Source: Takakia lepidozioides (lineage: Eukaryota > Streptophyta > Takakiopsida > Takakiales > Takakiaceae). Taken from it: DNA of 64,000 bases. The DNA lies in the NCBI GenBank assembly GCA_030704615.1, contig CM060733.1, forward strand, positions 2,170,001 to 2,234,000, in the 5' to 3' direction. Position 1 is the stretch's first letter; each line of letters starts with the position of its first letter. A program made the position numbers and the translations under genes. This document shows, piece by piece, positions 1-12,138 of this stretch. The notes under the pieces were generated by a model. That model saw only the letters and a program-made list of their open reading frames with translations, did not search any database and had not been told where the DNA came from.

Positions 1-700
1 GAATCTGGACCCACACTCTATCTCTGTTCCTTTCAGCTATCTATGCCCCTGCACAAATCATGCATACATCCTCGCCTTGATGCTAGCAGCTGACAATGAC
101 AGCCTAGAATTGCTTGAGCAAACACCCCAACCCTACTTATCACACTAGTTCCTATGCTGACTTGCGTTTGCTTCCAACAGGCATTCACCTTTTCCCTCGA
201 TTGTTCCACCATTGACTGAGGTCGGAAATGTATTCATCCCAGAGCTTCTCCTCGAGTCTCTGTTATCTATTTTTCGGTACTTTCCTGTCGACCACATTGG
301 CAGTAACATGTCAAAATCACTCCAAAACTACCATAGATCCACCAACAAGCTAACTTGCAGAATTCAACATGAAAATTTAGGGACGACTCTGATAGCAGGG
401 GAAAGCAGGGTGAAATATGTTGAAGAAGGTACCTTCATTAGCAGCGCCTTGTTCTATGAATTGTGCTGTTGCCGTTGCTGTTTCCAGTTGACCATCTACC
501 CACTTGTAGCTGCTGTGCTATTGAAGAAGGTGCCCCCTTCCCCCATCATTTGATCATAGGTCTCCAAAGCCTCCATACCATGTCCCCGCTCTGCATACCT
601 TGTAAGCATCACGTTCCATGACACCACATCTCGTTCAGCCATAGTGTTGAAAACTCCCTTCGCATCCTTAATGCACCCACTTTTGGCATACATGTCCACC
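1..700 (-). pseudogene. PPR gene fragment
   Basis: Minus-strand translation of 496-699 gives a pentatricopeptide unit of the plant PLS class (MDMYAKSGCIKDAKGVF, then NTMAERDVVSWN, then a MEALETYDQMMGEG-like stretch). Such proteins bind organellar RNA and commonly direct C-to-U editing. Only one to two repeats are readable, and no start, DYW domain or long frame is present. Bases 1-145 match, at nucleotide level, stretches near 13,770-13,905 and 15,384-15,445, which flank the larger PPR relic. This piece is therefore a truncated copy of that locus. Non-functional remnant; the PPR identity is firm. Confidence 0.75.
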
Positions 701-844
701 AGGGCAGTGTTCAGAATGACATCTGGTAAATTTTGTATTTGTTGCCAACCAACAGGATATCAGAAACGGGAAAGCTCCAAAACTTCGGAACCGGAGGATG
801 TGACCACAAAGTTAAAGTTAGACATCTGTAACCAGCTGATATAA

Positions 845-1959
845 AAAAAAATCAAATAACCACCCAACACTGGTCTCTTCTGCCTCCACCTTACTTTGGT
901 GGGCTCTGCAAGCAGACCCACTTACAAAATGTAAAAATGGAACCACAACCATCTTCAAATGAATAGAAATGTCAATGAGAGGGGCCTCAACAGGCAGTGG
1001 CAATGGAATTTCAGCATACGTCACTGAAAATCAACACTATTGACTTTCTATTTTTTTTTTCTGCAAATGGCAAAAACTTTGAGACCCACATCAAGTAACT
1101 GTGCGTTTTTTTAGAGAATGTTCCTAATTTACCCCAAATTTGGACAGGGGTGAGGGGGGTAGGTGGGCTTTCAAAAGTTGCCTAATTTGAAAGATACTTG
1201 CATTTTTCATAGTAGAGCTCTTTTTTTTTAACTTACCGACTGGGTGCCTAAGAGTTAACTAAGTGGTTATATTGCAGTTTTTTTTGGCCAGTCTACTCCA
1301 TACCCTTCGGAAATTAGCTTTGATTGGAATTGGAATTTTGAAACAGGCTTTGTCTCCTTCCTCTCTTTCCTCGAGTTTTCCTTGTAAGAGTGGCAAAGGC
1401 AAGTGGCACCGTACCCTCGAATGAGACTGAACAGGAAAAAAATATGCAGCGAAAAGAAATAAGATTTTTTTTGCTGCGGCTTGCTCAGACATACACAGGT
1501 TACTTGGCTCCACTGTTATTGGCTCCACTGTTAGGCAGCCACAACCATCTTTTTTGGTGGGCCAACCCAAAAAATGGTATATAGTGGCATGGATAATATC
1601 GTAACTTCCTATCCTGAATCATCCACAGAAACTAACCTTACAACAATATCCCTTCCTACTACATCCATATGTCCCTCAATTATAAAAAACCAAAATGTGG
1701 TTTTTCCACATGGACTCTAAATTTACCCCAAGAAAAGCTTTGATCAAGCTCCACTTGTAGATTCTGGATTTTTTCCTGTGGAAATGCTCTGCATATTTTG
1801 ATGCCTGGGCACCCACATGGTTTAGGAGTCAAATCTCATCCCCATACGCCAAAAATTTGTAGGGGTCCTTTGTATGTGAGATATCTGCCGTTATCTAGCC
1901 CGAGTCCTAGAAATGCTGGTTCCAGGTCTAGATACCTTGATATCTGGGTTGAAATCCTG
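845..1959. other. Intergenic, no gene seen
   Basis: No convincing coding region. Bases about 850-880 read ATCAAATAACCACCCAACAC and nearly match 27,086-27,110, so a short dispersed repeat is shared with the 27-kb region. Confidence 0.5.
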
Positions 1960-2225
1960 ATGACTCCATACCGCCCAACACTCGTCTTGACCCTGAGTAC
2001 CAGGCGGGTCAGTGTCCGGGCGACCCGAATCCGTCTAAAAAATGAACCCGGACCAGCCTAGTGGATCCAGAACCGGCTACCCGTGGGACCGGTGTAGTGG
2101 CCTGTTCGATCCAGGTTTTAAGTTTATAAACATTACATCAAATAAAATATGGCACTTATCTTCGACTTACAGGGAGAGCTGTGAGAGCAGCCTCCCCTCT
2201 CTCACTCGAGCTCCTCGCAGGTAAT
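1960..2225 (+). repeat. Dispersed GC-rich repeat, copy A
   Basis: A block rich in ACCCGG/CCGGGT words. It contains the series 'aaaatgaacccgga', 'ctacccgtgggac', 'gatccaggtttta', 'cttac', 'gagagctgtgagagcag', 'cctcccctctctcac'. The same ordered words recur in diverged form at about 2,975-3,215. It has no coding sense, and the class of repeat is not recognised. Confidence 0.5.
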
Positions 2226-2699
2226 CCTCCTCCTCTCTTATTTAGTTTTTTGTTGGCTCTGTCCTACAAGGGATAGAGGCATTATGGAGACATCTTGCCG
2301 AGGTGGAGATCTAGGCTTATCCATTAAGCCTAGTCTATGGAGGGTTGATGGGCATCATTCACGAAGCCGTGGAAAAAGTATAAAACAACAACCCCAAGAT
2401 CACCGAAGGAAAGAGCAAGGTCATAGCCTCTTGTGGCGGAGCCGCTTGTTTGTTTAGGGTGTGGTGTGTAGTTTTTTCCTATAATCATCTATGAGATATA
2501 AAATTCTTCTTTTTAATTTTTTTTTTTTTTTGTAACTTCCTTCGTGAAGGAGCCATATATATCCATGGTACATCTTGAAAGAATATGTCTTACAGTTTTT
2601 TTTTTTTTTTTAATAAAAAAAAATCACCATTAGGTTTTAGTTCTCTTTCCAGCCAATTTTTAAAAATGTACTTAATCTCATTTTTCTAATTTATTTAAT

Positions 2700-3215
2700 C
2701 AATGAATTAGGACCTGGACCCGGACTTGTGAACCTGCTAACATTTTCCAGCAACTACTTAGACCCGAGCTCATGTTCAAATACCCAGACCCAAACCCCGA
2801 CCAGGCGGGTTCCTTAGAAAGGCACTACATGCACAACAATGGTATATTGCCAACACTTCAAACGAGTGTTGTGTGGGTCCGGGTTTTGACCTCGGGTACC
2901 AGGGTCTGGGTTACCTGACCCCTACCCGGACCTGTGTCATAACCAAAAACCCGGACCGTGACTCCGGTCCATTTCTAATAAAATGAACCCGGAACCGGAC
3001 CCGCCTGCTAGGTCCAAAACCCTTTATACCCGCTACCCCCGTGGGCTAGTGCAGCAGGTTGGATCTGGGTTTTAATTTTTAATAATAAATAAATATAATT
3101 ATTAGAAAAAATGCAATACTTACTTTGTACTTGCGTAGATACTTGAGAGCAACTCTCCTCCCTCCCAGGATCATCTCATCGCAGATACTACTCATCCTCT
3201 CTCTTTGCATTTGGT
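2700..3215 (+). repeat. Dispersed GC-rich repeat, copy B
   Basis: Diverged second copy of the repeat at 1,960-2,225. The right part (2,975-3,215) keeps the same order of words (aaaatgaacccgga, ctaccccc-gtgggct, ggatctgggtttta, ttgagagcaactctcctccctccc). The left part (2,700-2,960) is dense in CCCGGACC/GGTCCGGG. Confidence 0.5.
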
Positions 3216-6200
3216 TTGTTGTGTGTTAGGATGGGGCATGCGGGATCCATCTAAGATGTGGTTAGTTTTGCAATTTGTGTGGAGGGGACGAGCAGGGAGG
3301 CGGATGTAGCCAGCCCCCACCACTCAAGGTATGCCATCTCGACAACCAAGTTGTAGCCCAGTGTGGTAATGAGCACATACCACCTCAAAAGTGGTTGCGG
3401 GTTCCACGCACTAGTGTCACAAAGTTGTCCAACTTCCTACCGGAAGGCCATAGCCTTTCGGGATTGGGGGTTGGTATCATGTGAGCATAGCGTGTGCATG
3501 CTCGCATGAGCACAACCCCCGGTCATGGGAGTTTTATGTTTTTAAACTTCGGTCATAGGAGTTATATGTTTTCAAAACGGAATAAATCCATAAGCGGGTA
3601 TAGAGGACTGGTGCATTTGTATAGTACATTTGTGCCAATTCAGCGAGGCGAAACCTTCAGTAGTGTAGCCAAAAACCCTAAACCTGTAGTGGCGGCAGTG
3701 AATTTCGCATTGAGAAATACTTGGTGATATGGGCACAAACTAAAAAGACACTACTTGGTTCAAACTTGTACTGCTTCAATTTTCCGAAACCTGTGGAGGA
3801 CTTTCACAATCTTCTCTATAGAGGTGGGGATGACTTGCAAGCACAAGGACTGACATACAAAAGCTTGCTGCACTTGACATTGTGGGAGAACATGAAGGAT
3901 GGAATCCACAGATCTAGAAGGCAATAAAAGACATCATCCGAGTCTTTGGCGCTGCTCTATTTAACCTTGCTACCGGCGGCACACAACCCCCTTCAAACCT
4001 AGGCCCCTTATTATTCAGCTCACTCTCCCTATTAATTAATAGCCTAATGGTTTGTCCTCCAAATTTAAATTTAGAGGGCACTAGGACCTCCCTTATTAGG
4101 AATTCACAAGGGCACCTTGGGCTTCAAGGTGTGAGACCTGCACCATCTACACGGGCCGTTGCTATATATACTCAAGCTATATATACTCAACCCTATACCT
4201 TGTGGGTTCAGGCTGCCGTAGATGGTTCTGGAAGCCCGCCCACGTGTGCTCACCCCTCTTTAAATGGCATTAGCACTCACGATGTCGCTGACAGCGACAG
4301 CGAGGTGCTGCCAGATGGTTTTCGAATTTTGGCCCTGCACACATGTCTTTCTCCTATGGTTGCATCCAATGTTGGTCTGGTATCTGGGTTTCGCCGGATA
4401 TCAACCCGGGTCTCTCCTAACCTAACCTACTTTCTCTATTCCCGTAAACATTTGTAGTACCCTACCAGAAGGTTCTCGAGTTCCCTGGCGGCGGTTAGGG
4501 TTCTCCTTTCCCCGCCCCCTACCAGAGCTTGACTTGTCACTGCAGGTCTGTTGGGGTATCATGTTAATATGCACATATAGACATTATGGATGCACGGTAC
4601 TTTGTAATGTAGAGTAGAGATTTAGGGCTATGGGCATATACTAGCTGTTTTGATTATAACAATGACACTTTGATCTTCATTTGCGAGACACTATGGATGC
4701 AATTCTGATTTAGTGTATAATTGTATGGGGGTTGGTATCCTATGAGATGAGCAGGTTTCCCTTGTGGTTTTCTTGAACATTGAAATGGCCATCTAAACAG
4801 TTCAGATGGCCATTTCAATATTGAATTTGAATACTAGTACCATTTTTATTTTTTTAATACCATATCCGAGTACATATTTCTAGGTTATTGACATTCAAAT
4901 ACCATTGCTCATATCCGAATTGATTTTTTTTTTAAACCACTCTATGCATAGCAGATTCATACTTGAAAAAATCAGGGGCTGCATTATTGGAAAACCTACC
5001 TGCCTTAAAAAAATTCAGCACTGCATACCAGGACCCTTAAGATACCAGACCAACATTGGTTGCATCCACCCCTCCAACTATACCCCGGATCTCCCTCTCT
5101 ATTGGCTGTTCCCACCCGCTCTATGTCCATCAACATCCTTAATTAAATCTTGCTTACATTTTCCTTCCTATTTTTTTGCACCCCTGTTTGTCGCCCAAAG
5201 CCCCTTTTGCTCGTTCCGTTCCGTTCCCTCCTTTTCTAATTCTTGAATCATCCTCTAATCACAGCCCACACACACTTGAGGGGCTTATACAGGGCCAGGG
5301 CGGCCCTGGATTAAATTAGCATTGGCTGACCAATCACAGCCAAGGTCCAAAGATAAGCATATCTTCTGCAAGGTATCTGGGTATACCTTGAATCAGGTGT
5401 ATTTTTACCAACACTAAGGAAACTTTTGAATTTGATGGACTCCAAAATGAATAATGGCTCAGCATTTCAACAGATTTATCCCCAGAGCCTTTCAAGACAC
5501 AGCAGCATCCAACGGCTATTTATTCAGAAAATTGGTAACACACTGGGCCTGCCCAGCTGGAGCTTCCCGCCCTTACAAAAACTTGGTCCAAGTACCAAGT
5601 ACCAAGTCATTTTCTCCTCTCACCATTAAGGGGCCTGATTTGTGAGCTGCGGTCGCTCCCAGGTGTTTCCCTTTAAAAAAAAATAAAAAAATGTACCAAG
5701 TTTGGCTATGGCCATAACTAACTATCCTCACCAAGTCAAAAACTTTGGGTCATGCAACAATTTGTCACATTGCCAAGCTGAACAAGCGGCTCGTTGTAAG
5801 TAGAGGTGTTACTTGCGGGTACAACAGGAAACTAGTAATGGCTTCCATCCATAGGGAAACAGACACCCATATCCAAGTTATGCTGCTCCGCCCAGGTGAC
5901 ATCAAAGATTAGGCGGTAGTCAAGACAAAACACTTACTTTTACCCGTGGAAGATGTCGGCCCCCTGTGATGAAACCCTGCAGATTTTAGTAAACACGAAA
6001 ACAAAACGTGATGGCAGAGTGCGAGTGATAAGTTATAAGTAGTAAGGAGTTGTTTGAGTTCCCCCCATCCACGGGTGACGGGACCACAAACAGTTTGCTT
6101 TCATTACGTTGGTGGACCGAGGCGGACCATTGACTATTGAGTCAGCCACAAGGAATTGTCAACATTTTGGATCTTGTGTGGGTCTTTGTCCATCAGGCAC

Positions 6201-7239
6201 CAAAAATTCCCTGGCATCCACTCAGAATCCATTGATACGTCCCCACGTGTGTTGAACTGGGTCTGAGTCTCTGACCTGCACTGGGACTCGCGAGTGCGTA
6301 TCATTATCACAGGTGGTGAGGAGTAATAAAGGATGGCGTTGAAAACATCTTCGAAACAACTTCGTTCATTCGCGCAATCTTAGTATAAGTATGCAATTGC
6401 GACAATTATCCATCTCACTTGCATTATCCCTGAGCACAAATCATTCTGAACGACGGACCCTGCGAACGACCACTCATTCATTTATTCACCGTCCACCGAT
6501 CACTGATGCCATTGATAGTTCCTAGCGTCCAACACACAGATTTTTACAAACCAACAACATGTTGAGACTGCCGGGAAAGTGATAATGTCACTGTAGGAAA
6601 TAACGAAATATGTAAGTAGCATGAATTCAGACAGATGGTCTGAGAGGTCATCTCACTTTGTTGGTGGGGCAATGGAAGCTCCTCCCACATTTGGACAGCC
6701 CTGGATGTGCCAAGGGAAACATGGCATGAGTGTGTGATTGCTTATCAACTGGAAGCCACATCAGCAGCAACAGAGGCAGGATGTATGCATTGTTAGTGTG
6801 GAGGGAGGGGTAGTTGTTGATGCAGGGAGAGGATTGTGGGTGTAGAATCTAGCGGTGGGACAACATCGTCAACAATGTGAGCTTTCTTCATGCAACATCG
6901 TATAAGGGAGTTTGACATAACTTTGTATTCAAATATGTTAGTGTGGAGGGAGGGCTAGCTGCTGATGCAGGGATGGACTGTGGGTTCAAAATCACCCAAA
7001 GAGGGCTACCAGCAGTGGAAGTATATAAGCAGCACTTGGTCAATAACAGCAGCAAGAATTAGCAACGACAGACTTATCAATCAGGTACTTGCTGCTGTAC
7101 ACATTTCATCCTCTTATCAGCGTAGTCCCTGCTTGGACAGCCTATAGGGCTGTAAAATGCAGAACTTTGGAACCTTCCAACCCGGGTGCCTTGTCATTGG
7201 CATATCAAGGTCTGATTTGAAATGCTTTCATTGCATTTT
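3216..7239. other. Intergenic, no gene seen
   Basis: Both strands carry only short frames without recognisable domains. A perfect inverted repeat at 4,779-4,819 is listed separately. Two partial copies of the words 'agtgtggagggaggg...gttgatgcagggagaggattgtgggt' lie at 6,795-6,845 and 6,940-6,985, which suggests a local duplication. Confidence 0.5.
4779..4819. repeat. Perfect 16-bp inverted repeat
   Basis: Arms ATTGAAATGGCCATCT (4,779-4,794) and its exact reverse complement (4,804-4,819) enclose a 9-base loop. Transcripts from either strand would form a hairpin. There is no adjacent gene to which it could serve as terminator. Confidence 0.85.
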
Positions 7240-7545
7240 GCAGGTGAACTCATCATGGAAGAAGAGTCGGAAGTAAAAGTCCCGAGGAGATGCATCACAA
7301 AACATGTTTGGTTCTGTGTTCACTATGCAAGGTGTCACATACAAATACATCCGAGCAGAAATTCTAGGTGATGAGGTTGTCTCAGAAAAATTTCATGGGT
7401 TAGCATGGTACCAAAAGGTTTGAGGAGGGGTCTATACGTACGATTTGACGGATAACATGATGGTTGATTTGGATTCCATTATTGCATTAGCATGTTTAAA
7501 GTACAATGTCAAGTCAAACACATATGTACGATGCAAATGACCGGA
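7240..7545 (+). pseudogene. Possible coding remnant, unknown
   Basis: One forward frame in about 7,295-7,420 reads a protein-like stretch (SVFTMQGVTYKYIRAEILGD, then a FHGLAWYQKV-like end before a stop). A second open stretch follows (MMVDLDSIIALACLKYN). The composition is coding-like, but I do not recognise the family and no start or complete frame is present. It could be a transposon fragment. Confidence 0.25.
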
Positions 7546-7810
7546 AAGTCTTTGACAATTTTATCAAAGGCAAATAAATATTTTTATTTATTTAATAGAT
7601 GTTATTTTGTTTTTAATGAATAAATTTGATATAATATAAAAACATACATATACATATTGGAGGGTATTTTTTAATGATTGAAAAGGGGAATACACATATA
7701 GAAGGGGGTAATTTTTTGTATATTTATAAGAGGGGGTTTTATAATCTTCAAAAAATATGTACAGAGGGGGTATAAATTATCCAAGGACCAATATACATGG
7801 GTTTTTTTTA

Positions 7811-8538
7811 TTAGGCGGCGAACGCACGTGATACGCACAGTTTATGAAGAGTGCACCCCCCAGGAAGTGGCCTAAACTTGGGATCGTTTGAAACATTGGG
7901 AAAAAGACTCAACCCTATTTTTTTTTTCCTAAGATAGCTTGAAACAGTGGGATGTTTCCTCATTCCAAGCAAATAGGTTTGAAGAACCTTGAGAATATAG
8001 CAACCATCAGTCTCCACGGTCTGGAACCGTTTCAGAACAAGACATGAGTCGGGCGGGTTCAATACATACTTCATGGCGGTGTCGTCAATGAGCAGAGTGT
8101 TACTCTTGGTGTATTGTCCACCAAATCTCTGCCAGACCTTGACCAGTGGCTTCAAAAACAAATGAGGAGGTCCAATCTTGATTTGAATTGAGGGTGAACC
8201 GAAGTAGGACACGAAATACAATCCTCTTGAGACATAATGAAGGCCTGTTGAGGGAGACCACGAAGCAAAAAATCCAGGATTGGCTGCAAGTTCTTGTACA
8301 TCATAGAGCTCCAAATCCCTAACTTGAAGTGTTTGTGCAACTCTGTCCACACTTCGCGATATTTCTCCCGTCTAAAGACAAGTCGGAATCCGACAAGAGC
8401 TGGAATTCTGTAGTCCGATTCTGAAAACCGGGGGACATTGTAGCTCTTCTGGTGCTTCAAGATTTTGCACAAGACTCCATTCACGTCAAAAATAATCAAA
8501 CGCAACCCTTGCGCAGGAGGAGAAACAGGTGCTCCAAT
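7811..8538 (-). pseudogene. FCP1/NIF-type HAD phosphatase, frameshifted
   Basis: Two overlapping minus frames together cover an FCP1-homology (NIF, Scp1/TIM50-like) domain of the HAD superfamily, whose members are protein phosphatases. The upstream frame (8,505 to about 8,200) has motif I as IIFDVNGVLC, where the second Asp is Asn as in many plant members, followed by an FKLGIWSS motif. The downstream frame (about 8,200-7,811) has NTLLIDDTAMKYVLNPPDS, the Asp-Asp motif and the typical 'NPP' segment. The two frames meet near 8,160-8,205 and differ by one base, so a single indel breaks the domain unless an unrecognised intron lies there. A plausible 3' splice site (CTCTGGCAG) precedes the exon at 8,538. 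Probably a decayed or truncated gene copy; the family call is firm. Confidence 0.7.
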
Positions 8539-8659
8539 CTGCCAGAGAGTTATTCATACTTAGGATGATAAAAAGGGAACAATACAATGCATTGGAAAAA
8601 CTGACACCAGGCAAGTGAACAAGAACGTCCACTGGACAGCCGAGGTTCACCAAACTCAA

Positions 8660-8896
8660 TTAAAATATTTTATGTCCCAATGCAGCGGTACGCAACTCGT
8701 GATTGCTAAGGAACTTCTGCCACTTATAATCAAAGTCTCTAAGAAATTTGACCGTTGGGTCGTCTTCGAAGAAATCCTTCGTAACGCCAAACGGATGTAG
8801 CTCATTGAATGACATGACATCCATCCCGAATAACCGGAATATGTTAAGGTGAGACTTGAGCTCTTCCAGTAGAAACTTATCTCTGTCAGGGTCCAC
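8660..8896 (-). CDS. Unrecognised ORF beside the phosphatase relic
   Basis: A 78-residue minus-strand frame upstream of the FCP1-like exon, separated by about 120 bases. It is rich in charged and aromatic residues, for example FEDDPTVKFLRDFDYKWQKF. It could be an upstream exon of the phosphatase locus, but no clean donor joins it, and I cannot assign a family. The coding status is uncertain. Confidence 0.3.
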   Translation of the reverse strand: MDPDRDKFLLEELKSHLNIFRLFGMDVMSFNELHPFGVTKDFFEDDPTVKFLRDFDYKWQKFLSNHELRTAALGHKIF

Positions 8897-8941
8897 GAGC
8901 GCTTTATATTTTGGAAGGAAGATGGTATGTCATAACGGGTT

Positions 8942-9931
8942 CAAGTAGGACTTGTACATATTGTCTACATTGTCAATGACAATGGATTGCGAGACTTGAG
9001 GTCGGGTCTGTTTTGGGAGATGGTGCGGGTTCTGCGCCACTTACAGCTTCATCAAACTGTATCTCTAGCATACATATTGGAGAATGTGTCATCGTTAGGC
9101 GATTCTCGGGCTAGGGTGATGGCCAGTGTGTATCAAGTCCGGTCATGGCTTGGGTCAGCAGTGTTGTTGGATGCAGCTGCAGTGGGGTCAAGGGCTCATT
9201 GCCCACGGCTATGGTGGACTAACTTGATGCCACCCGCACTGCTCAAGTGTGCATTTGATGGGGTGTAGCGGCCAGCACACCTCACAGTAGATAACATTCT
9301 GGACACAGAAAGACAGTCTCAACGTGTGAGACACGATGACCGTTCGCCTTTAGTAGTGGTCAACAAGGTGGGTCAACCATGAGCAACACTACCTACACTG
9401 CTCAGCTTTCCTGGATCACATGTTTTTCGGGATAGTGGACTTGGCCTCCTGTGGGATGCTCAGTTGCAGCAGTTAGTGGAGCCTAATGCTGATGAGCACG
9501 AGTGGGCTACGGGTTTTTCCACTGGAACCACGGCAGTGCATTCTCTTTCTAAGGCATCACGCCGTCAGGTGATGGAGCAAGCAATGGATCTCAATTGCTT
9601 GACCGGGATCATTAGCCTGAGTATGGCTGAGCAGCGTAGGTTGCGGATAACTTCTCCCACTACATGTCCTTTGATAGACTCCCTGCCTACCGAGATCGTA
9701 CAGGCAGTGAGTGGGGGCGAGCAGGTGAGGACCACGGGGTGCAGACATCCATGGCACACGTGGGAGGTGTTCGAAGTTCAGAGGGAGTTGGCAGCCAAGG
9801 CGGCAGTGATGGATGAGGTTGGGGATTCTTCTCGGGTTGAGGAGGTCCTTAAGGATGAGATGATGGGGCAGAATGAGGCCTTGTCATTGACAGAGCAGGC
9901 AGTAGGCACTGCTCAAGAGGTTGCAGCATAG
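8942..9931 (+). pseudogene. Cytosine-5 DNA methyltransferase segment of the Gypsy element
   Basis: A plus frame open to 9,268 reads DLRSGLFWEMVRVLRHL, then AYILENVSSLGDSR, then a segment ending in SRAHCPRLWWTN. These match the arrangement in C5 DNA methyltransferases: the LFWE helix, the ENV motif (motif VI) and the R-x-R-like/WxN region (motif VIII). A second frame (9,464-9,931) continues with GFSTGTTAVH and RRQVMEQAMDLNCLT, which resemble the C-terminal 'GxT...R..LG.AMDLN' region (motifs IX-X). The catalytic Pro-Cys motif IV would lie upstream and is absent because the element is truncated. Stops between 9,268 and 9,464 break the frame. The enzyme would methylate cytosine in DNA; this copy cannot. 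The start is arbitrary, because the frame is open upstream without a usable ATG. Confidence 0.7.
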
Positions 9932-9996
9932 CAACCACGGGACGCGTGTCCTACCTCTAAGTCTGCTGGACTTAAGGTTGCAGTTATGGAGAACAA

Positions 9997-10509
9997 TTGG
10001 AGCCTGACATTGGACTCATTGTCATCGAAGAGAGACGACGTATATGGCAGTTCCTAAGGGCTTACAGGAATTGTTTTGCCTCTCGTGCTACGGTGGATGA
10101 GCATGAGAGACATGTTCAGGTGGTGCATCAACCGGGTTTGGTCAATCGGGATGCAGATGGATTGAGTCGCAATCCATGCACGAGCCAGCAGGATGACACT
10201 GGAGCTCGGTGGCATGGTAAGACGGACAAGGAGATGGTGCCGGGATGGCATGCATCTGTCTTTTTGTGTATCTTGGCATCGAGAGGTCAGGTTGGACCTA
10301 CAATAGGGATGATTGAAGACGGAGTGTCTGAGGACCCTGAGGCTAGTGATAAGGCAGGTGGTGCCAGAGATATATATGAGGATTCGGTTGTGTTGGACTA
10401 CCTCCGCAATGGAGACACGACAACCACTGTGACTGCCAAGGAGAGGGATCGGATCCTGCAACAACCCAAGAGGTTCAAGTGGGAGGGGATACACCTGCTC
10501 CGAGTGTAG
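9997..10509 (+). pseudogene. Gypsy RNase H end and spacer remnant
   Basis: A plus frame with a segment reading HQPGLVNRDADGLSRNP at about 10,125-10,177, the signature that closes the RNase H part of Ty3/Gypsy pol. No RT catalytic YxDD box is present upstream, so the RT and most of RNase H have been deleted. The rest is an acidic spacer leading to the integrase finger. Confidence 0.65.
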
Positions 10510-10521
10510 GAGGCTGGTCGG

Positions 10522-11372
10522 GTGAGGATTGGGCCTCACCCAACACAGCGTGCACGGTTAGTGCGGCATGCCCATGAGGAGTTGGGGCATTTTGGAGTGC
10601 GGTGCATTCACAGTTTACTGCAGGGGCAGTATTGGTGGCGTGGTATGCACACAGATGTGCAACGGTTCGTGCCTAGGTGCATGGTGTGTGATAGGGTGCG
10701 TGCTTCATTCAACGCCCATACACCCCAGTTGCATCATCTTCCAATCATGGGATTAGGCTACAGGTGGAGTCTTGACTTCGCAGGACCGTTGCCACTGACG
10801 ATGCGTCACCACCGATATGTGTTGGTGATGGTAGAGCACTTCTCCAAGTGGATTGAGTTGGTTCCGTTGCCTGACAAGGCTAGTGAGGGGGCTGCGTATG
10901 CATTCTTGGATCATATGCTTAGCCGATTCGGTGGTCCAACTAAGGTACTCACGGACCAAGGGAGAGAGTTCTTGGGGAGTTTCAGGCTTTGTGTGATAAA
11001 GCCTTGATAGACCACCGCAGCACTTCTCGGGATCATCTTGAGGCCGATGGCTTGGCAGAGAGAGTTGTTTATACAGTGAAGAGGGGTTTGCGCAAGTATG
11101 GCTTGCAGAAGGGACACCTAGGAGATTGGGATCTTCAGGTGCCTTGGTTAGCCATGGGCTACAGGTTCAGCAAACAAGCATCACTTGTCTCTTTCTCACC
11201 ATATTTCCTTCTCTTTGGCCGAGAGCCGGATTTGCTTGCAGCCATTCGTAGGGACACTGCTCAAGTCCTTAATCTTGACGATCCGGACGTGTGGGTACGT
11301 GCATGTGATCAGCGTGCAGAGTTGTTCAAGAAAGTCATGCCCATGGCTTTTGAGAACCTTGCCATTGCATAG
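10522..11372 (+). pseudogene. Ty3/Gypsy integrase
   Basis: The frame from 10,522 has the zinc-binding HHCC domain (H-x3-H in VRHAHEELGH, then CMVC) followed by the rve catalytic core. The first Asp is in SLDFAGPLP and the second in VLTDQGREFLGS. A frameshift at about 10,990-11,040 moves the reading to 10,989-11,372, where ADGLAERVVYTVKRGL keeps the region of the catalytic Glu. The integrase inserts the cDNA copy into host DNA. The following stretch (YFLLFGREP..) is the usual post-core region. It is broken by the frameshift and a stop at 11,370. Confidence 0.85.
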
Positions 11373-11566
11373 CACCGTGACATGTTGAGGTATGCCACTA
11401 TACGTGGTAGAGGATATCGTCCCGGGGTTCGGAGGTTTAGCCTTGGTGACTATGTTTCTTTGCAGCAGACTGCTCCTACGACCTTGGATGTGACTGCAGG
11501 GCGTGTTATTCTGAGGGTTCGAGAGGTGTTGCCCTCAGGGGTCCTGATCTACCTGGCTACGATGAC

Positions 11567-11878
11567 GTGGCGACGAAACGTGGCGACGATAATGTGGCAC
11601 TATGGCACCCTATTCCTGCTCTACGGGATGGCATGACTTGGAAGGATCATGTGCGTAATTGTGCGCCATGTCACCTTCCTAATCTCAATGATAGAGTTGA
11701 CCCAAACTTGGCGGTGGTACCTGCAAGTTTGAGGTGCATGCTTTGTAGGTCTGCCAAAGGGGCAGCCACCATGCCGGTGTGTGACCGATGCTCAAGAGGT
11801 TGGCACATGGGATGCTTGACACCACCTCTTGAGAAGGTTCCTGATGGAGATTGGTTATGTCCACACTGCTATGAATAG
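11567..11878 (+). CDS. PHD zinc finger at the C-terminus of the Gypsy polyprotein
   Basis: A plus frame with the segment WKDHVRNCAPCHLPN, then a C4HC3 plant homeodomain finger: CMLC, then CDRCSRGWHMGC, then DGDWLCPHC just before the stop. PHD fingers read histone H3 tails, often by methyl-lysine state. The preceding frame 11,382-11,636 (RFSLGDYVSLQQ..) is the post-integrase linker and overlaps in another phase, so a frameshift near 11,570 separates them. All eight zinc ligands are present. In the intact element the finger was probably the C-terminal end of the integrase protein and could target insertion to marked chromatin; this is an inference. Confidence 0.8.
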   Translation: MATKRGDDNVALWHPIPALRDGMTWKDHVRNCAPCHLPNLNDRVDPNLAVVPASLRCMLCRSAKGAATMPVCDRCSRGWHMGCLTPPLEKVPDGDWLCPHCYE

Positions 11879-12138
11879 TGGTAGTGGATATGACCAGTGA
11901 CAGCAAACAAGACATGGGCGGTCAAGCTCATATGAGTCAATACAAAAGATCCCAGGTTCAAGTTCACAGGTTGCAAGACGACGACTAACGATGGGGCTAT
12001 TCTTGTACCCGGCCTCTTGATCTATCGAGTTTGAGTGTAGTAGGGACAGTGGTGGAGGACTTAGTGAGGCTATGGTCACTACCACATCTTGTGGCTACCT
12101 GGACTTAGAGGGACCTAAGCACCAGCTAGGAGGGCGAT

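Noticed and set aside
3275-3484. Possible SINE with tRNA-like promoter boxes
   Set aside because: Only loose matches to A and B boxes and no tail or target duplication.
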